10,232 nucleotides of DNA from Frankia sp. (GTDB lineage: Bacteria > Actinomycetota > Actinomycetes > Frankiales > Frankiaceae): positions 1-10,232 of the forward strand of contig JADGHD010000130.1 in assembly GCA_019689615.1 (NCBI GenBank). Direction: 5' to 3'. The notes under the pieces were generated by a model. That model had not been told where the DNA came from. It ran no database searches and worked only from the letters and a program-made list of their open reading frames with translations. This document shows, in pieces, positions 1 through 6,720 of this stretch (its first letter is position 1; each line of letters begins with the position of its first letter). Both the position numbers and the translations under genes were made by a program.

Positions 1-68
1 GGCCCCCCCCCCGCCCAGCCCCGCCCCCCCCGGGCCGCGGCGGGCCGCCCGCCCGCCGGGGCCGGCCG
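1..68. other. Low-complexity G/C run at left edge, probable assembly artefact
   Basis: The first 68 bases are almost purely C and G, with C runs of 7 to 10. Read on the minus strand they continue the synthetase frame without a stop, but the recognisable adenylate-ligase sequence stops at the His-Pro-Ala-Val motif (69-80). Beyond it the translation becomes Gly/Pro/Ala/Arg-rich filler with no family resemblance. The family normally continues for roughly 80 to 90 more residues. I read this as a degraded contig end rather than a real C-terminus. Confidence 0.7.
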
Positions 69-3000
69 CACCGCCGGGTGGCCGGCGAGCTGGTCCTCGA
101 TCTCGCCCACGGCGATGGACTCGCCGGCCCGGTTGATCACGTCCTTCACCCGGCCCTCGACGACCAGGTGCCCGCTGGGCAGCCGGCGCACCAGGTCGCC
201 GCTGCGGTAGTAGCCGTCGGGCGTGAAGGCGGTCGCGTTGTGCGCCGCCGCCCGGTAGTAGCCCCGGATCGTGTACGGCCCGCGGGTCAGCAGCTCGCCG
301 ACCTCGCCGTCGGCGACCTCGGCCCCGTCGGCGTCGACGATGCGCACCTCGTCGGCCGGCGAGAGCGGCCGGCCCTGGGTGGTGACGACCAGCTCGTCCG
401 GGTCGTCGAGGCGGGTGTAGTTGAGCAGGCCCTCCGCCATGCCGAAGACCTGCTGCAGCCCGCAGCCGAGCGCTGGCGGGATCCGGCGGGCCAGCTCCTC
501 CTCCAGCCGGGCGCCGCCGACCTGCAGCAGGCGCAGGCTCGACAGGTCGGCCCGCTCCCAGGCGGTCGCCTCGACCCACAGCCGGGCCAGCGACGGCACC
601 AGGGCCGTCACCGTCACCCGGTGCCGCTCGATCAGCCCGAACGCGACGTCGGGGCTCGGTACCGGCGCCATGACGACGGTGCCGCCGACCCCGAGCGTCC
701 CCAGGATCCCCGGGCACGCCAGCGGGAAGTTGTGCGCCGCCGGCAGGGCCGCGAGGTAGACGTCGACGGCGGTCAGGCCGCAGACCTCGGCGCTGGCGCG
801 CGCGTTGTAGGCGTAGTCCCGGTGGGTGCGCGGGATCAGCTTCGGCCTGCCGGTGGTGCCACCGGAGATCAGCATCAGCGCGACGTCGGACGCCGCGGCG
901 ACGTCCCGCGGCACCTCGCGCCCGGCGGCGCGGGCGGCCGCCCCGCGGGCGACCAGGTCGGAAAGCGCCGTGAACGGGCCGGGGTCGCCGACGACGATGA
1001 CGTGGCGCAGCGAGTCGACCTCCGCCAACAGCTCGTCGGCCAGCGGGCGGTAGTCGTGGCCCTCGTGCAGGTCCGGGATGACGTAGGCGACCGCGTCGGA
1101 CAGCCGGGCGAAGTGCTCGATCTCGCCGCGCCGGTGCGCTGGCAGCGCCAGCACGCCAGGCGCCCCGAGCCGCAGCAGCGCGAACAGCGTGGTCACGAAC
1201 TCGACCCGGTTCGACAGGTGCACGACGACCCGGTCGCCTGCCCCGATCCCGAGGTCGCGCAGGCCCGCGGCGAGGTTGTCGGCCTCGGCGTCGAGCTCGG
1301 CGTAGCTGAGCCGGCGGGAGCCGTCGACGACGGCCGTCGCCGCGCCGTACGCCGCCGCCCACTGCCGCAGCAGCTCGCCGAGCGTCTCGTCGCGCCAGTA
1401 GCCGGCGTCCCGGTAGCGCTGGGCGAGCTGCGCCGGCACCGGCACCCAGTCGCCGGCGAGCGCGCTCCCGACGGCGCTGCCGCCCGCCGCCGGCGCCGCC
1501 GCGCCATCGGTCGCCACGTCGGCCGGATCGCCGCTCTGGCCGGCGAGCTGGGCCTCGACCTCCTCGTCGGACAGCGCGTCGATCTCCAGGACCAGCGCCG
1601 CGATCTGGTCGAGCCGGCCGGGCGTCGACTCGGCCTGGCGCAGGGCGGCGGCGAGAGCGGCCACGGTCGGCGCGCCGAACACCGTCCGCACCGTGATCTC
1701 GTCGGTGTCCAGCTCGGTGCGCAGCCGGGCGACGAGCGCGGTGGCGAGCACGGAGTCGCCGCCGAGCGCGAAGAACTCGTCGGTGACGCCGACCTGGTCG
1801 ACCCGCAGCACCTCGCGCCACACCCTGACCAGCACCCGCTCCAGGTCGTCCCGGGGCGGGACCGCCGCGGAGACGGCGTCGACGTCGGCCAGCAGCGCGC
1901 CGACCGCGCGTCGGTCGATCTTGCCGTTGGCGGTCAGCGGGATCTCGTCGAGCGCGACGATCCGGTCCGGCACCATGTGCGGCGGCAGCAGCTGGCGCAG
2001 CGCCTCGCGGACCGCGTCGGTCCCGCCGTCCGCGGCGGCCGCGTCGAGGACGACGGCCGCGCCGAGGCTCGGCCCGCCGCCACCGCCCGCGGTGGTGACC
2101 GCCGCGACCCCGGCCAGCACCCCGGGGACGGCGGCGAGCGCCGCCTCGACCTCGCCCAGCTCCACCCGGAAGCCGCGGATCTTGACCTGGTTGTCCCGCC
2201 GGCCAAGGAACTCGACCGTGCCGTCCGGCAGGTAGCGGGCCAGGTCACCGGTGCGGTACCAGCGCTGGCCGGCGAACTCGACGAACCGGTCCGCGGTGCG
2301 CTCCGGGTCGGCGAGGTAGCCGAGGGCGACGCCGTCGCCACCGATCCACAGCTCCCCGGCGACGTGGTCCGGGCAGTCGCGGCCGAGCGCGTCGACGACG
2401 CGCAGCCGCACGTTGCGCAGCGGCCGGCCGTACGGCACGCACAGCCACTCCGGCGAGACCGGGGCGTCCGCGCTGACCTCGCAGACCGTGGAGTGGATGG
2501 CGGTCTCGGTGGTGCCGCCGAGCGCGATGAACCGGCAGCCGGGCACCGCGGCGGCGAGCCGGCCCGGCAGGTCGACGCCCACCCGGTCGCCGCCGAGCAG
2601 CACCGCCCGCAGGCTGTCCCCGAGCGGCGCCTCCTCGCGCAGCACCAGGTCCAGGACGGTCGGCACGCAGTTGAGGACCGTGACGGCGTGGTCGTGGACC
2701 AGCTCGGCCCAGCGCCGCGCCTCCCGCCGGGAGTCCTCGTCGAGCAGCACCGCCGCGCCGCCGACCGACAGCGGCGCGAACAGGTCGAACACCGACAGGT
2801 CGAAGTCGAGCGCGGACACCGCGAGCGTGCGGTCGTCCTCGCCGAGCCCGAGCCGCTCGATCAGGTCGTCGAGGGTGTTCATGGCCGCCCGGTGGGAGAC
2901 CTGCACGCCCTTGGGCTGGCCGGTCGAGCCGGAGGTGAACAGCACGTAGGCTGGCGCGTCGAGGGCGTCCGCCCGCGCGACCGGGGCGGCGAGCGGCTCG

Positions 3001-6000
3001 TCGGCCAACAGGCCGTCGAGGTGCCAGCGGGTGAGCCCGCCCGGCAGCTCGGCCCGCGCGGGGATGGTGATCAGGCCAGCCAGGCCGGCGACGTCGGCGA
3101 TCCTGGCGACCCGCGCGGCCGGCTGGTCCACGCTGACCGGGACATAGGTCGCGCCAGCGGCGAGGATCCCCAGCACGGTGACGACCTGGTCGGCCCCCTT
3201 GGGCAGGCTGACGCCGACCAGGTCGCCCGGCCGGACGCCGCGGCGGGCGAGCCCGCCGGCGACCCGCAGGGCGCGCGCGGCCAGCTCGCCGTAGGTCAGC
3301 TGCGCGCGGCTGCCGCGGGCGGCGCCGGGCGCGTCCCAGACGAGCGCGGCCCGCTCGGGAGCCCCCGTCGCGCGCTCGAAGAAGCCCTGGTGCAGCAGCC
3401 GCGTCGAGCGTGGGCCGGCCGTGTCGTTGGCCGCGGCCCGCACGGCCTGCACCGCGTCCGTGACCAGCGAGCCCACCGGGCGGTCCCAGGCATCGCCGCC
3501 CTCGGCCAGCTCGCCGACGAGGCGGGCGAAGACCTCGAACATCGCGTCGACCATGCCGGGCGGGAACTCGTCCTCCCGGCAGTCCCAGTTGACCAGCAGG
3601 CCGCCGTCGAGCTCGGTGACCTGGGCGTCCAGCAGCACCTGCGGGCCCTGGGAGATGATCCAGACCGGGTCGCCGAACCGCGCCCGCACCTGCGGGGCGA
3701 ACAGCTCGCCCAGGTTGAGCGCGCTGGTGAACACCACCGGCGCGATGACCTGCTGCCCGGCGCGCCGGCTCAGGTCGCGCAGCACCTCGACGCCGGAGTA
3801 GTCGGCGTGCGCGGCGTCGGCGTGCAGGCGGGCCTGCAGCCGGCGGGCCCGCGTGGCGAAGTCGACGCTGTCGGTGAGGTCGACCTCCAGCAGCACCGAG
3901 CTGGTGAAGTCGCCGACCAGGCGGTCGACGTCGGGGTGCAGCTGCTCCCGGTCGAACAGCGGGACGTTGAGCAGGAACCGGGGCGCCGCGCTCCAGCCGC
4001 CGATGACCTCGGCGAACGCGGTCGCCATCGCGGCGGCTGGGGTGATGCCGCGGGCGCGGGCGGCCTGGCCGAGCGCCGCGCGGGCGGCCGGGGGCAGCGT
4101 GATGTGCCGGCGGGCCACCCGGGGCGTGGAGCTTCCGGCGTGGCCGGGGACGGTGGCGGCCCGGGGCAGGTCGGGCGGGCCGGGCAGGCTTGCCAGCCGG
4201 CCCTGCCACCACTGCCGCGCCCGCTCCGCCGCGTCCCGGCGGGCCTGCGCGCGCGCCTCGCGGTACTCGCGGTAGCTGTAGCCGACCGCCGGCAGCGGGG
4301 TGCCCGGGTCGGCGTAGCAGCGGGCGAGGTCGGCGAGCAGCAGGCGGTAGCTGACCGCGTCCCCGGCGACCATGTCGACGTCGAGGTGCAGCCGGGTGCG
4401 CCCGCCCGGCAGCAGGCTCAGCGCCACCGCGAAGACCTCGCCCGCCTCCAGGTCGAGCATCTGGTGCGACATCCGGTCGCGGACCCGGGCCAGCCGCGCC
4501 TCGACCTCGGCCCGCGGCAGGCCGCGCAGGTCGTGCACGGCGAGCCCGTGCCACCCGGCGCTCGCCTCGATCACCTGCCGCCCGTTGTCGGTGACCCGGA
4601 CCCGCAGCATGTCGTGGTGGGCCGTCAGCCGCTCGATCGCGGCCCGCAGCCGGTCCGGGTCGACGTCGGCGCCGTCGAACTCGGTGTAGAGGTGGGCGGC
4701 CACGCCGGACAGCGGCTGGCCCGGGGTGCGCCCGACCCAGTAGGCGTGCTGCATCAGGGCGAGTGGGAACGAGTCGTCCTCGCCGGCCCGCGCGCCCTCG
4801 CCGCCGGCCGCTGGCTGGGCGTCCGCAGCCGGCGGCGGGGACGCGGCGCTGGCGGCGGCGGTCCCGGCCGGTGGCGCGCCGCGGGCGGCCGCGGGCTCAT
4901 CGCCGGGCGCGGCCGGGGGCTCATCGCCGGGCGCGGCGGGCGCGCGGCTGGACAGCAGCTTGTACCAGCCGTCGATGGTCGGGTTCTCGGCCAGGTCGGC
5001 GAACGAGACCTCGATGCCGCAGCGGCGCCAGCGCCCGACCGTCTTCATGACCGCGATCGACTCCAGGCCGAGCTCGAACAGGTTCGCCTCGTCGTCGACG
5101 CTGGCCGGGTCGGTGTGCAGGATCTCGGCGACCGAGCGGCGGACCTCCGCCAGGCTGACCGCCCCCGGCCGGGCCGCGTCGGCCGGCTCGGCGGCGCGGG
5201 CCGCGGCGGCCGGCGCCAGCGTGGCCGGGACGGTGGCTGGCGCCGCCGGGACCAGGAACCGGCTGACGCTGCGCAGCTTCTCCCTGGTCTCCTCCAGCTC
5301 GCGTTCCGGCTGCGACCCGGCGACGATGCCGGCGCCGGCGCGCAGCCAGGTGCGCCCGTTCTCCTGGAAGACCGTCCGCAGGACCAGCGCGGCGTCGAGC
5401 GCGCCGTTCTCGTCCGCGACCAGCACCGCGCCGCTGTAGATCCCCCGCGGCTCGCTCTCGTAGCGGTCCAGCGAGGCGCAGGCCGCGGGCTTCGGGATGC
5501 CGGACGCCGTGATCGACGGGAACGCCGCCCCCAGCGCGTCCCAGCAGTCCCGGCCGACGGCGAGCCGGCCGCTGACCCGGGAGGCCAGGTGCTGGACGCT
5601 GCCGCGCTCGAGCACGTGCATGAACTCGTCGACGGCCACCGAGCCCGGCCGGCAGACCGTGCGCAGCTCGTCCTGGCAGGTCTGCACGGAGACCGCGTGC
5701 TCGTAGACCTCCTTCGGGTCGTCGAGCAGCGTCTGGCGCAGCTCGCGGTCGCGCAGCGGCTCCCCGGTCAGTGCCCGGGTGCCGGCGAGCGGCTGGATGG
5801 AGACGATCCCCTCCGGCGAGACCTCGACGACGGTCTCCGGGCTGAAGCCCACCGCCCGCCGGCCGGCGACGTCGACCAGGAAGGAACGGGCGGGGTTGTT
5901 GCCGCGCCGGCCGGCCACGTAGGTCGCGGCCAGGTCGATCTCGCGTGGGACCGGGACCGCCCGGGAGACGATCACCTTGCGCAGCCGGCCCCTGGCGATG

Positions 6001-6587
6001 TCGGCGACCGCGGCCGCGACGGCCCGGCGGTAGGGCTCGGCGCCGTGGTCGAGGTCGGCATCGACGGTGCTGGCGGCGGCGAGCGCGTCCAGCTCACCGG
6101 CCTGGGCCAGGGCCGCCCGGCCGGACACCGCCGTCACCAGGCCGGGCAGCTCGGCGAGGTCGGCGGTGCGCACGACGGCGACGCCCGGCGAGAGCCGGAC
6201 CTCCCGCGCCGGGATGACCAGGTGCAGCACCGGCTGGTCGCCGGACGGGGACGGCAGCCCGTGCAGCAGGTGGACCAGCTCGAACCCGGCCCACCCGTAG
6301 GCCCGCCAGCCGGCGATGCCGAGCCCGTCGAGGAACGCCGCGACCTGGCGCAGCGGTGCCGCGCTGGTCGGCTCGGTCCGCCACGGCTCGTCCGGGCCGA
6401 CGCGGGTGCGTACCTCGGTGGGACTGACGGTGATCTCCGCGAGGGTGCCGGACGCGCACGCCCACTCGCCGGCCCGTTCGTAGACGACGAGGGGTCCGCG
6501 GGCCCTGCGGGCCAGGCTCGCGGCGAGCACCAGCGGATCGGCGCTGATCGCCACGCTCTGGGCGTGGTAGCTGGGATGCGTGGTCAT
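1..6587 (-). CDS. Salicylate synthase-ArCP-Cy-A-PCP-salicyl-AMP ligase fusion (partial, siderophore synthetase)
   Basis: One uninterrupted frame of about 2195 codons runs from ATG 6587 to the left edge; the last 23 or so are unreliable. Domain order is salicylate synthase (1-446), aryl carrier protein (about 475-545, Ser510), a Pro/Ala/Gly linker, heterocyclization domain (about 607-1035), adenylation domain (about 1050-1560), peptidyl carrier protein (about 1576-1645, Ser1612) and salicyl-AMP ligase (about 1710 onward). Known family roles: MbtI makes salicylate from chorismate, MbtA adenylates it and loads the carrier, and MbtB condenses and cyclizes it with an amino acid. Here all three are in one chain. 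Reading phase-0 triplets from 5280 down to 1 shows no TGA, TAA or TAG, including at both junctions. ATG 6587 is preferred because GGAAGG lies 10 bases upstream and the family N-terminus begins directly after it. The exporter genes lie 124 bp upstream on the same strand. A frameshift or missed stop in the assembly is the main alternative, but motifs are intact throughout. Confidence 0.9.
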   Translation of the reverse strand, partial: MTTHPSYHAQSVAISADPLVLAASLARRARGPLVVYERAGEWACASGTLAEITVSPTEVRTRVGPDEPWRTEPTSAAPLRQVAAFLDGLGIAGWRAYGWAGFELVHLLHGLPSPSGDQPVLHLVIPAREVRLSPGVAVVRTADLAELPGLVTAVSGRAALAQAGELDALAAASTVDADLDHGAEPYRRAVAAAVADIARGRLRKVIVSRAVPVPREIDLAATYVAGRRGNNPARSFLVDVAGRRAVGFSPETVVEVSPEGIVSIQPLAGTRALTGEPLRDRELRQTLLDDPKEVYEHAVSVQTCQDELRTVCRPGSVAVDEFMHVLERGSVQHLASRVSGRLAVGRDCWDALGAAFPSITASGIPKPAACASLDRYESEPRGIYSGAVLVADENGALDAALVLRTVFQENGRTWLRAGAGIVAGSQPERELEETREKLRSVSRFLVPAAPATVPATLAPAAAARAAEPADAARPGAVSLAEVRRSVAEILHTDPASVDDEANLFELGLESIAVMKTVGRWRRCGIEVSFADLAENPTIDGWYKLLSSRAPAAPGDEPPAAPGDEPAAARGAPPAGTAAASAASPPPAADAQPAAGGEGARAGEDDSFPLALMQHAYWVGRTPGQPLSGVAAHLYTEFDGADVDPDRLRAAIERLTAHHDMLRVRVTDNGRQVIEASAGWHGLAVHDLRGLPRAEVEARLARVRDRMSHQMLDLEAGEVFAVALSLLPGGRTRLHLDVDMVAGDAVSYRLLLADLARCYADPGTPLPAVGYSYREYREARAQARRDAAERARQWWQGRLASLPGPPDLPRAATVPGHAGSSTPRVARRHITLPPAARAALGQAARARGITPAAAMATAFAEVIGGWSAAPRFLLNVPLFDREQLHPDVDRLVGDFTSSVLLEVDLTDSVDFATRARRLQARLHADAAHADYSGVEVLRDLSRRAGQQVIAPVVFTSALNLGELFAPQVRARFGDPVWIISQGPQVLLDAQVTELDGGLLVNWDCREDEFPPGMVDAMFEVFARLVGELAEGGDAWDRPVGSLVTDAVQAVRAAANDTAGPRSTRLLHQGFFERATGAPERAALVWDAPGAARGSRAQLTYGELAARALRVAGGLARRGVRPGDLVGVSLPKGADQVVTVLGILAAGATYVPVSVDQPAARVARIADVAGLAGLITIPARAELPGGLTRWHLDGLLADEPLAAPVARADALDAPAYVLFTSGSTGQPKGVQVSHRAAMNTLDDLIERLGLGEDDRTLAVSALDFDLSVFDLFAPLSVGGAAVLLDEDSRREARRWAELVHDHAVTVLNCVPTVLDLVLREEAPLGDSLRAVLLGGDRVGVDLPGRLAAAVPGCRFIALGGTTETAIHSTVCEVSADAPVSPEWLCVPYGRPLRNVRLRVVDALGRDCPDHVAGELWIGGDGVALGYLADPERTADRFVEFAGQRWYRTGDLARYLPDGTVEFLGRRDNQVKIRGFRVELGEVEAALAAVPGVLAGVAAVTTAGGGGGPSLGAAVVLDAAAADGGTDAVREALRQLLPPHMVPDRIVALDEIPLTANGKIDRRAVGALLADVDAVSAAVPPRDDLERVLVRVWREVLRVDQVGVTDEFFALGGDSVLATALVARLRTELDTDEITVRTVFGAPTVAALAAALRQAESTPGRLDQIAALVLEIDALSDEEVEAQLAGQSGDPADVATDGAAAPAAGGSAVGSALAGDWVPVPAQLAQRYRDAGYWRDETLGELLRQWAAAYGAATAVVDGSRRLSYAELDAEADNLAAGLRDLGIGAGDRVVVHLSNRVEFVTTLFALLRLGAPGVLALPAHRRGEIEHFARLSDAVAYVIPDLHEGHDYRPLADELLAEVDSLRHVIVVGDPGPFTALSDLVARGAAARAAGREVPRDVAAASDVALMLISGGTTGRPKLIPRTHRDYAYNARASAEVCGLTAVDVYLAALPAAHNFPLACPGILGTLGVGGTVVMAPVPSPDVAFGLIERHRVTVTALVPSLARLWVEATAWERADLSSLRLLQVGGARLEEELARRIPPALGCGLQQVFGMAEGLLNYTRLDDPDELVVTTQGRPLSPADEVRIVDADGAEVADGEVGELLTRGPYTIRGYYRAAAHNATAFTPDGYYRSGDLVRRLPSGHLVVEGRVKDVINRAGESIAVGEIEDQLAGHPAVRPAPAGGRPAAARGGRGWAGGG
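69..1460 (-). other. Domain: salicyl-AMP ligase (MbtA/YbtE/EntE family), residues about 1710-2173, C-terminus missing
   Basis: This domain makes salicyl-AMP from salicylate and ATP and transfers salicylate to an aryl carrier. The family N-terminus (QRYRDAGYW) is followed by ISGGTTGRPKLIPRTH (from 1907), ALPAAHNFPLACPG, LLQVGGARL, QQVFGMAEGLLNYTRLDD, LTRGPYTIRGYY, YYRSGDL and KDVINRAGESIAVGEIE. In the DhbE/EntE family, as I recall, salicylate enzymes carry Cys and Leu where 2,3-dihydroxybenzoate enzymes carry Ser240 and Val337 (DhbE numbering). Here those positions are Cys1958 and Leu2055, with the aryl-acid-binding Asn at 1953, so salicylate is the predicted substrate. About 85 C-terminal residues, including the catalytic Lys region, lie beyond the edge. 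These ligases are usually separate proteins. Confidence 0.92.
1650..1862 (-). other. Domain: peptidyl carrier protein, residues about 1576-1645
   Basis: This is the carrier for the cyclized salicyl-azoline intermediate. The motif FFALGGDSVLATAL places the phosphopantetheine Ser at 1612 (codon 1752-1754). It follows the adenylation domain directly, as in MbtB. It is followed by an acidic helix-like stretch and an Ala/Gly/Ser linker of about 60 residues that connects without a stop to the ligase domain. Confidence 0.92.
1908..3440 (-). other. Domain: amino-acid adenylation (A), residues about 1050-1560
   Basis: This domain activates the amino acid that is cyclized by the preceding Cy domain. 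Motifs are LTYGEL, TSGSTGQPKG (1218-1227), FDLSVFDLF (from 1262), LGGTTET (from 1356), GELWIGGDGVALGY, WYRTGDLARY, GRRDNQVKIRGFRVELGEVE, and NGKID with the catalytic Lys1556. By my hand alignment to GrsA-PheA the ten specificity positions read D-L-F-N-L-G-L-I-H-K (residues 1263, 1264, 1267, 1306, 1330, 1332, 1356, 1364, 1365, 1556). This matches the classic Cys code DLYNLSLIWK at seven of ten positions. Cys, Ser or Thr is expected from the Cy partner; I cannot decide among them. Confidence 0.9.
3483..4769 (-). other. Domain: heterocyclization (Cy), residues about 607-1035
   Basis: Cy domains replace ordinary condensation domains. They form the amide between the upstream acyl group and Cys, Ser or Thr, then cyclodehydrate it to a thiazoline or oxazoline. 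Visible motifs in order are FPLALMQHAYWVGR at 607, the catalytic DxxxxDxxS motif (Asp738, Asp743, Ser746, in place of the HHxxxD of C domains), VGDFT near 892, PVVFTS at 950, SQGPQVLLD at 979 and NWDCREDEFP shortly after. The SQTPQ motif usual in Cy domains reads SQGPQ here (Thr to Gly). Otherwise it appears complete and active. Confidence 0.93.
4893..4940. repeat. 24-bp tandem duplication in ArCP-Cy linker
   Basis: Two adjacent 24-base units (4893-4916 and 4917-4940) are nearly identical; the first 21 bases of each match exactly. They encode two 8-residue Pro-Gly-Asp-Glu-Pro-type units inside the disordered-looking Ala/Pro/Gly linker of about 60 residues between aryl carrier and heterocyclization domain. 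The unit is a multiple of three, so the frame is kept. It is probably a replication-slippage product affecting linker length only. Confidence 0.85.
4953..5165 (-). other. Domain: aryl carrier protein, residues about 475-545
   Basis: This carrier holds salicylate as a thioester on a phosphopantetheine arm. The attachment motif is LFELGLESIAVMK with Ser510 (codon 5058-5060). The Glu before the Ser, instead of the Asp usual in peptidyl carriers, fits aryl carriers such as those of MbtB and PchE. The helix after it (WYKLLSSR at its end) matches the usual end of this domain. It precedes the heterocyclization domain, as in MbtB. It sits only about 30 residues after the salicylate synthase domain. 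Confidence 0.9.
5250..6587 (-). other. Domain: salicylate synthase (MbtI/Irp9 family), residues 1-446
   Basis: This domain converts chorismate to salicylate and pyruvate via isochorismate, with Mg2+. It is full length for the family (MbtI is about 450 residues). Visible motifs are GRLRKVIVSR with Lys204, FSPET with Glu251, LAGTRAL, DPKEVYEHAVSV with Glu293 and Glu296, SVQHLASRV, FPSITASGIPKP, PRGIYSGAV, and the C-terminal LRAGAGIV...EREL.EETREKL block. Lys204, Glu251 and Glu296 sit one position below the MbtI base (K205), acid (E252) and a Mg-binding Glu (E297) as I recall that numbering. All key residues are therefore present. The TASGIPK segment favours salicylate synthase over anthranilate or isochorismate synthase. 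The chain runs directly from EKLRSVSRFLVP into an Ala/Pro linker with no stop. Confidence 0.93.
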
Positions 6588-6597
6588 GAGGCTGCCG

Positions 6598-6603
6598 CCT
6601 TCC
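6598..6603 (-). promoter_or_regulatory. Ribosome binding site for the synthetase
   Basis: GGAAGG on the minus strand ends 10 bases before ATG 6587. The frame stays open further upstream, but there is no ATG or GTG codon nearby and no family similarity there, so this site supports the chosen start. Confidence 0.6.
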
Positions 6604-6681
6604 GGGGGTCGTGCGGGGCCGGATGTTGGCCGCGGGGCGCGAGTCAGGTGGACAGGACTTGAATCGATCAATGGGGTGACG

Positions 6682-6720
6682 GGTCCCGCGCCGCGGGACC
6701 ACGGGCCGGTCTCAACCGGC
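6682..6720 (-). terminator. Two adjacent hairpins after the second permease, possible attenuator or terminator
   Basis: The first hairpin is a perfect 8-bp GC-rich stem (6682-6689 with 6693-6700) and a 3-base loop. The second is a perfect 6-bp stem (6705-6710 with 6715-6720) whose 4-base loop contains part of the permease stop codon (6712-6714). No U tract follows on the minus strand. They may be a weak U-less terminator, an RNA-processing or stabilising element that sets exporter versus synthetase levels, or incidental structure in GC-rich DNA. The remaining gap (6588-6681) shows no iron box and no convincing promoter. Confidence 0.4.

Noticed and set aside
2245..4554. A 769-codon minus-strand frame inside the synthetase
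   Set aside because: It is out of frame with the Cy and A domain motifs and translates to Arg/Ala/Pro/Gly filler; the motif-bearing frame is the other one.
78..6662. A 2194-codon open frame on the plus strand
   Set aside because: It is exactly codon-aligned antisense to the synthetase and exists only because TTA, CTA and TCA codons are nearly absent from the real gene. Its product is Arg/Ala/Gly/Pro/Val-rich with no recognisable family.
6655..6675. Partial palindrome around TTGATCGATTCAA as an operator or promoter for the synthetase
   Set aside because: The symmetry is short and imperfect, it does not match the iron box, and no convincing -10 lies at a proper distance.
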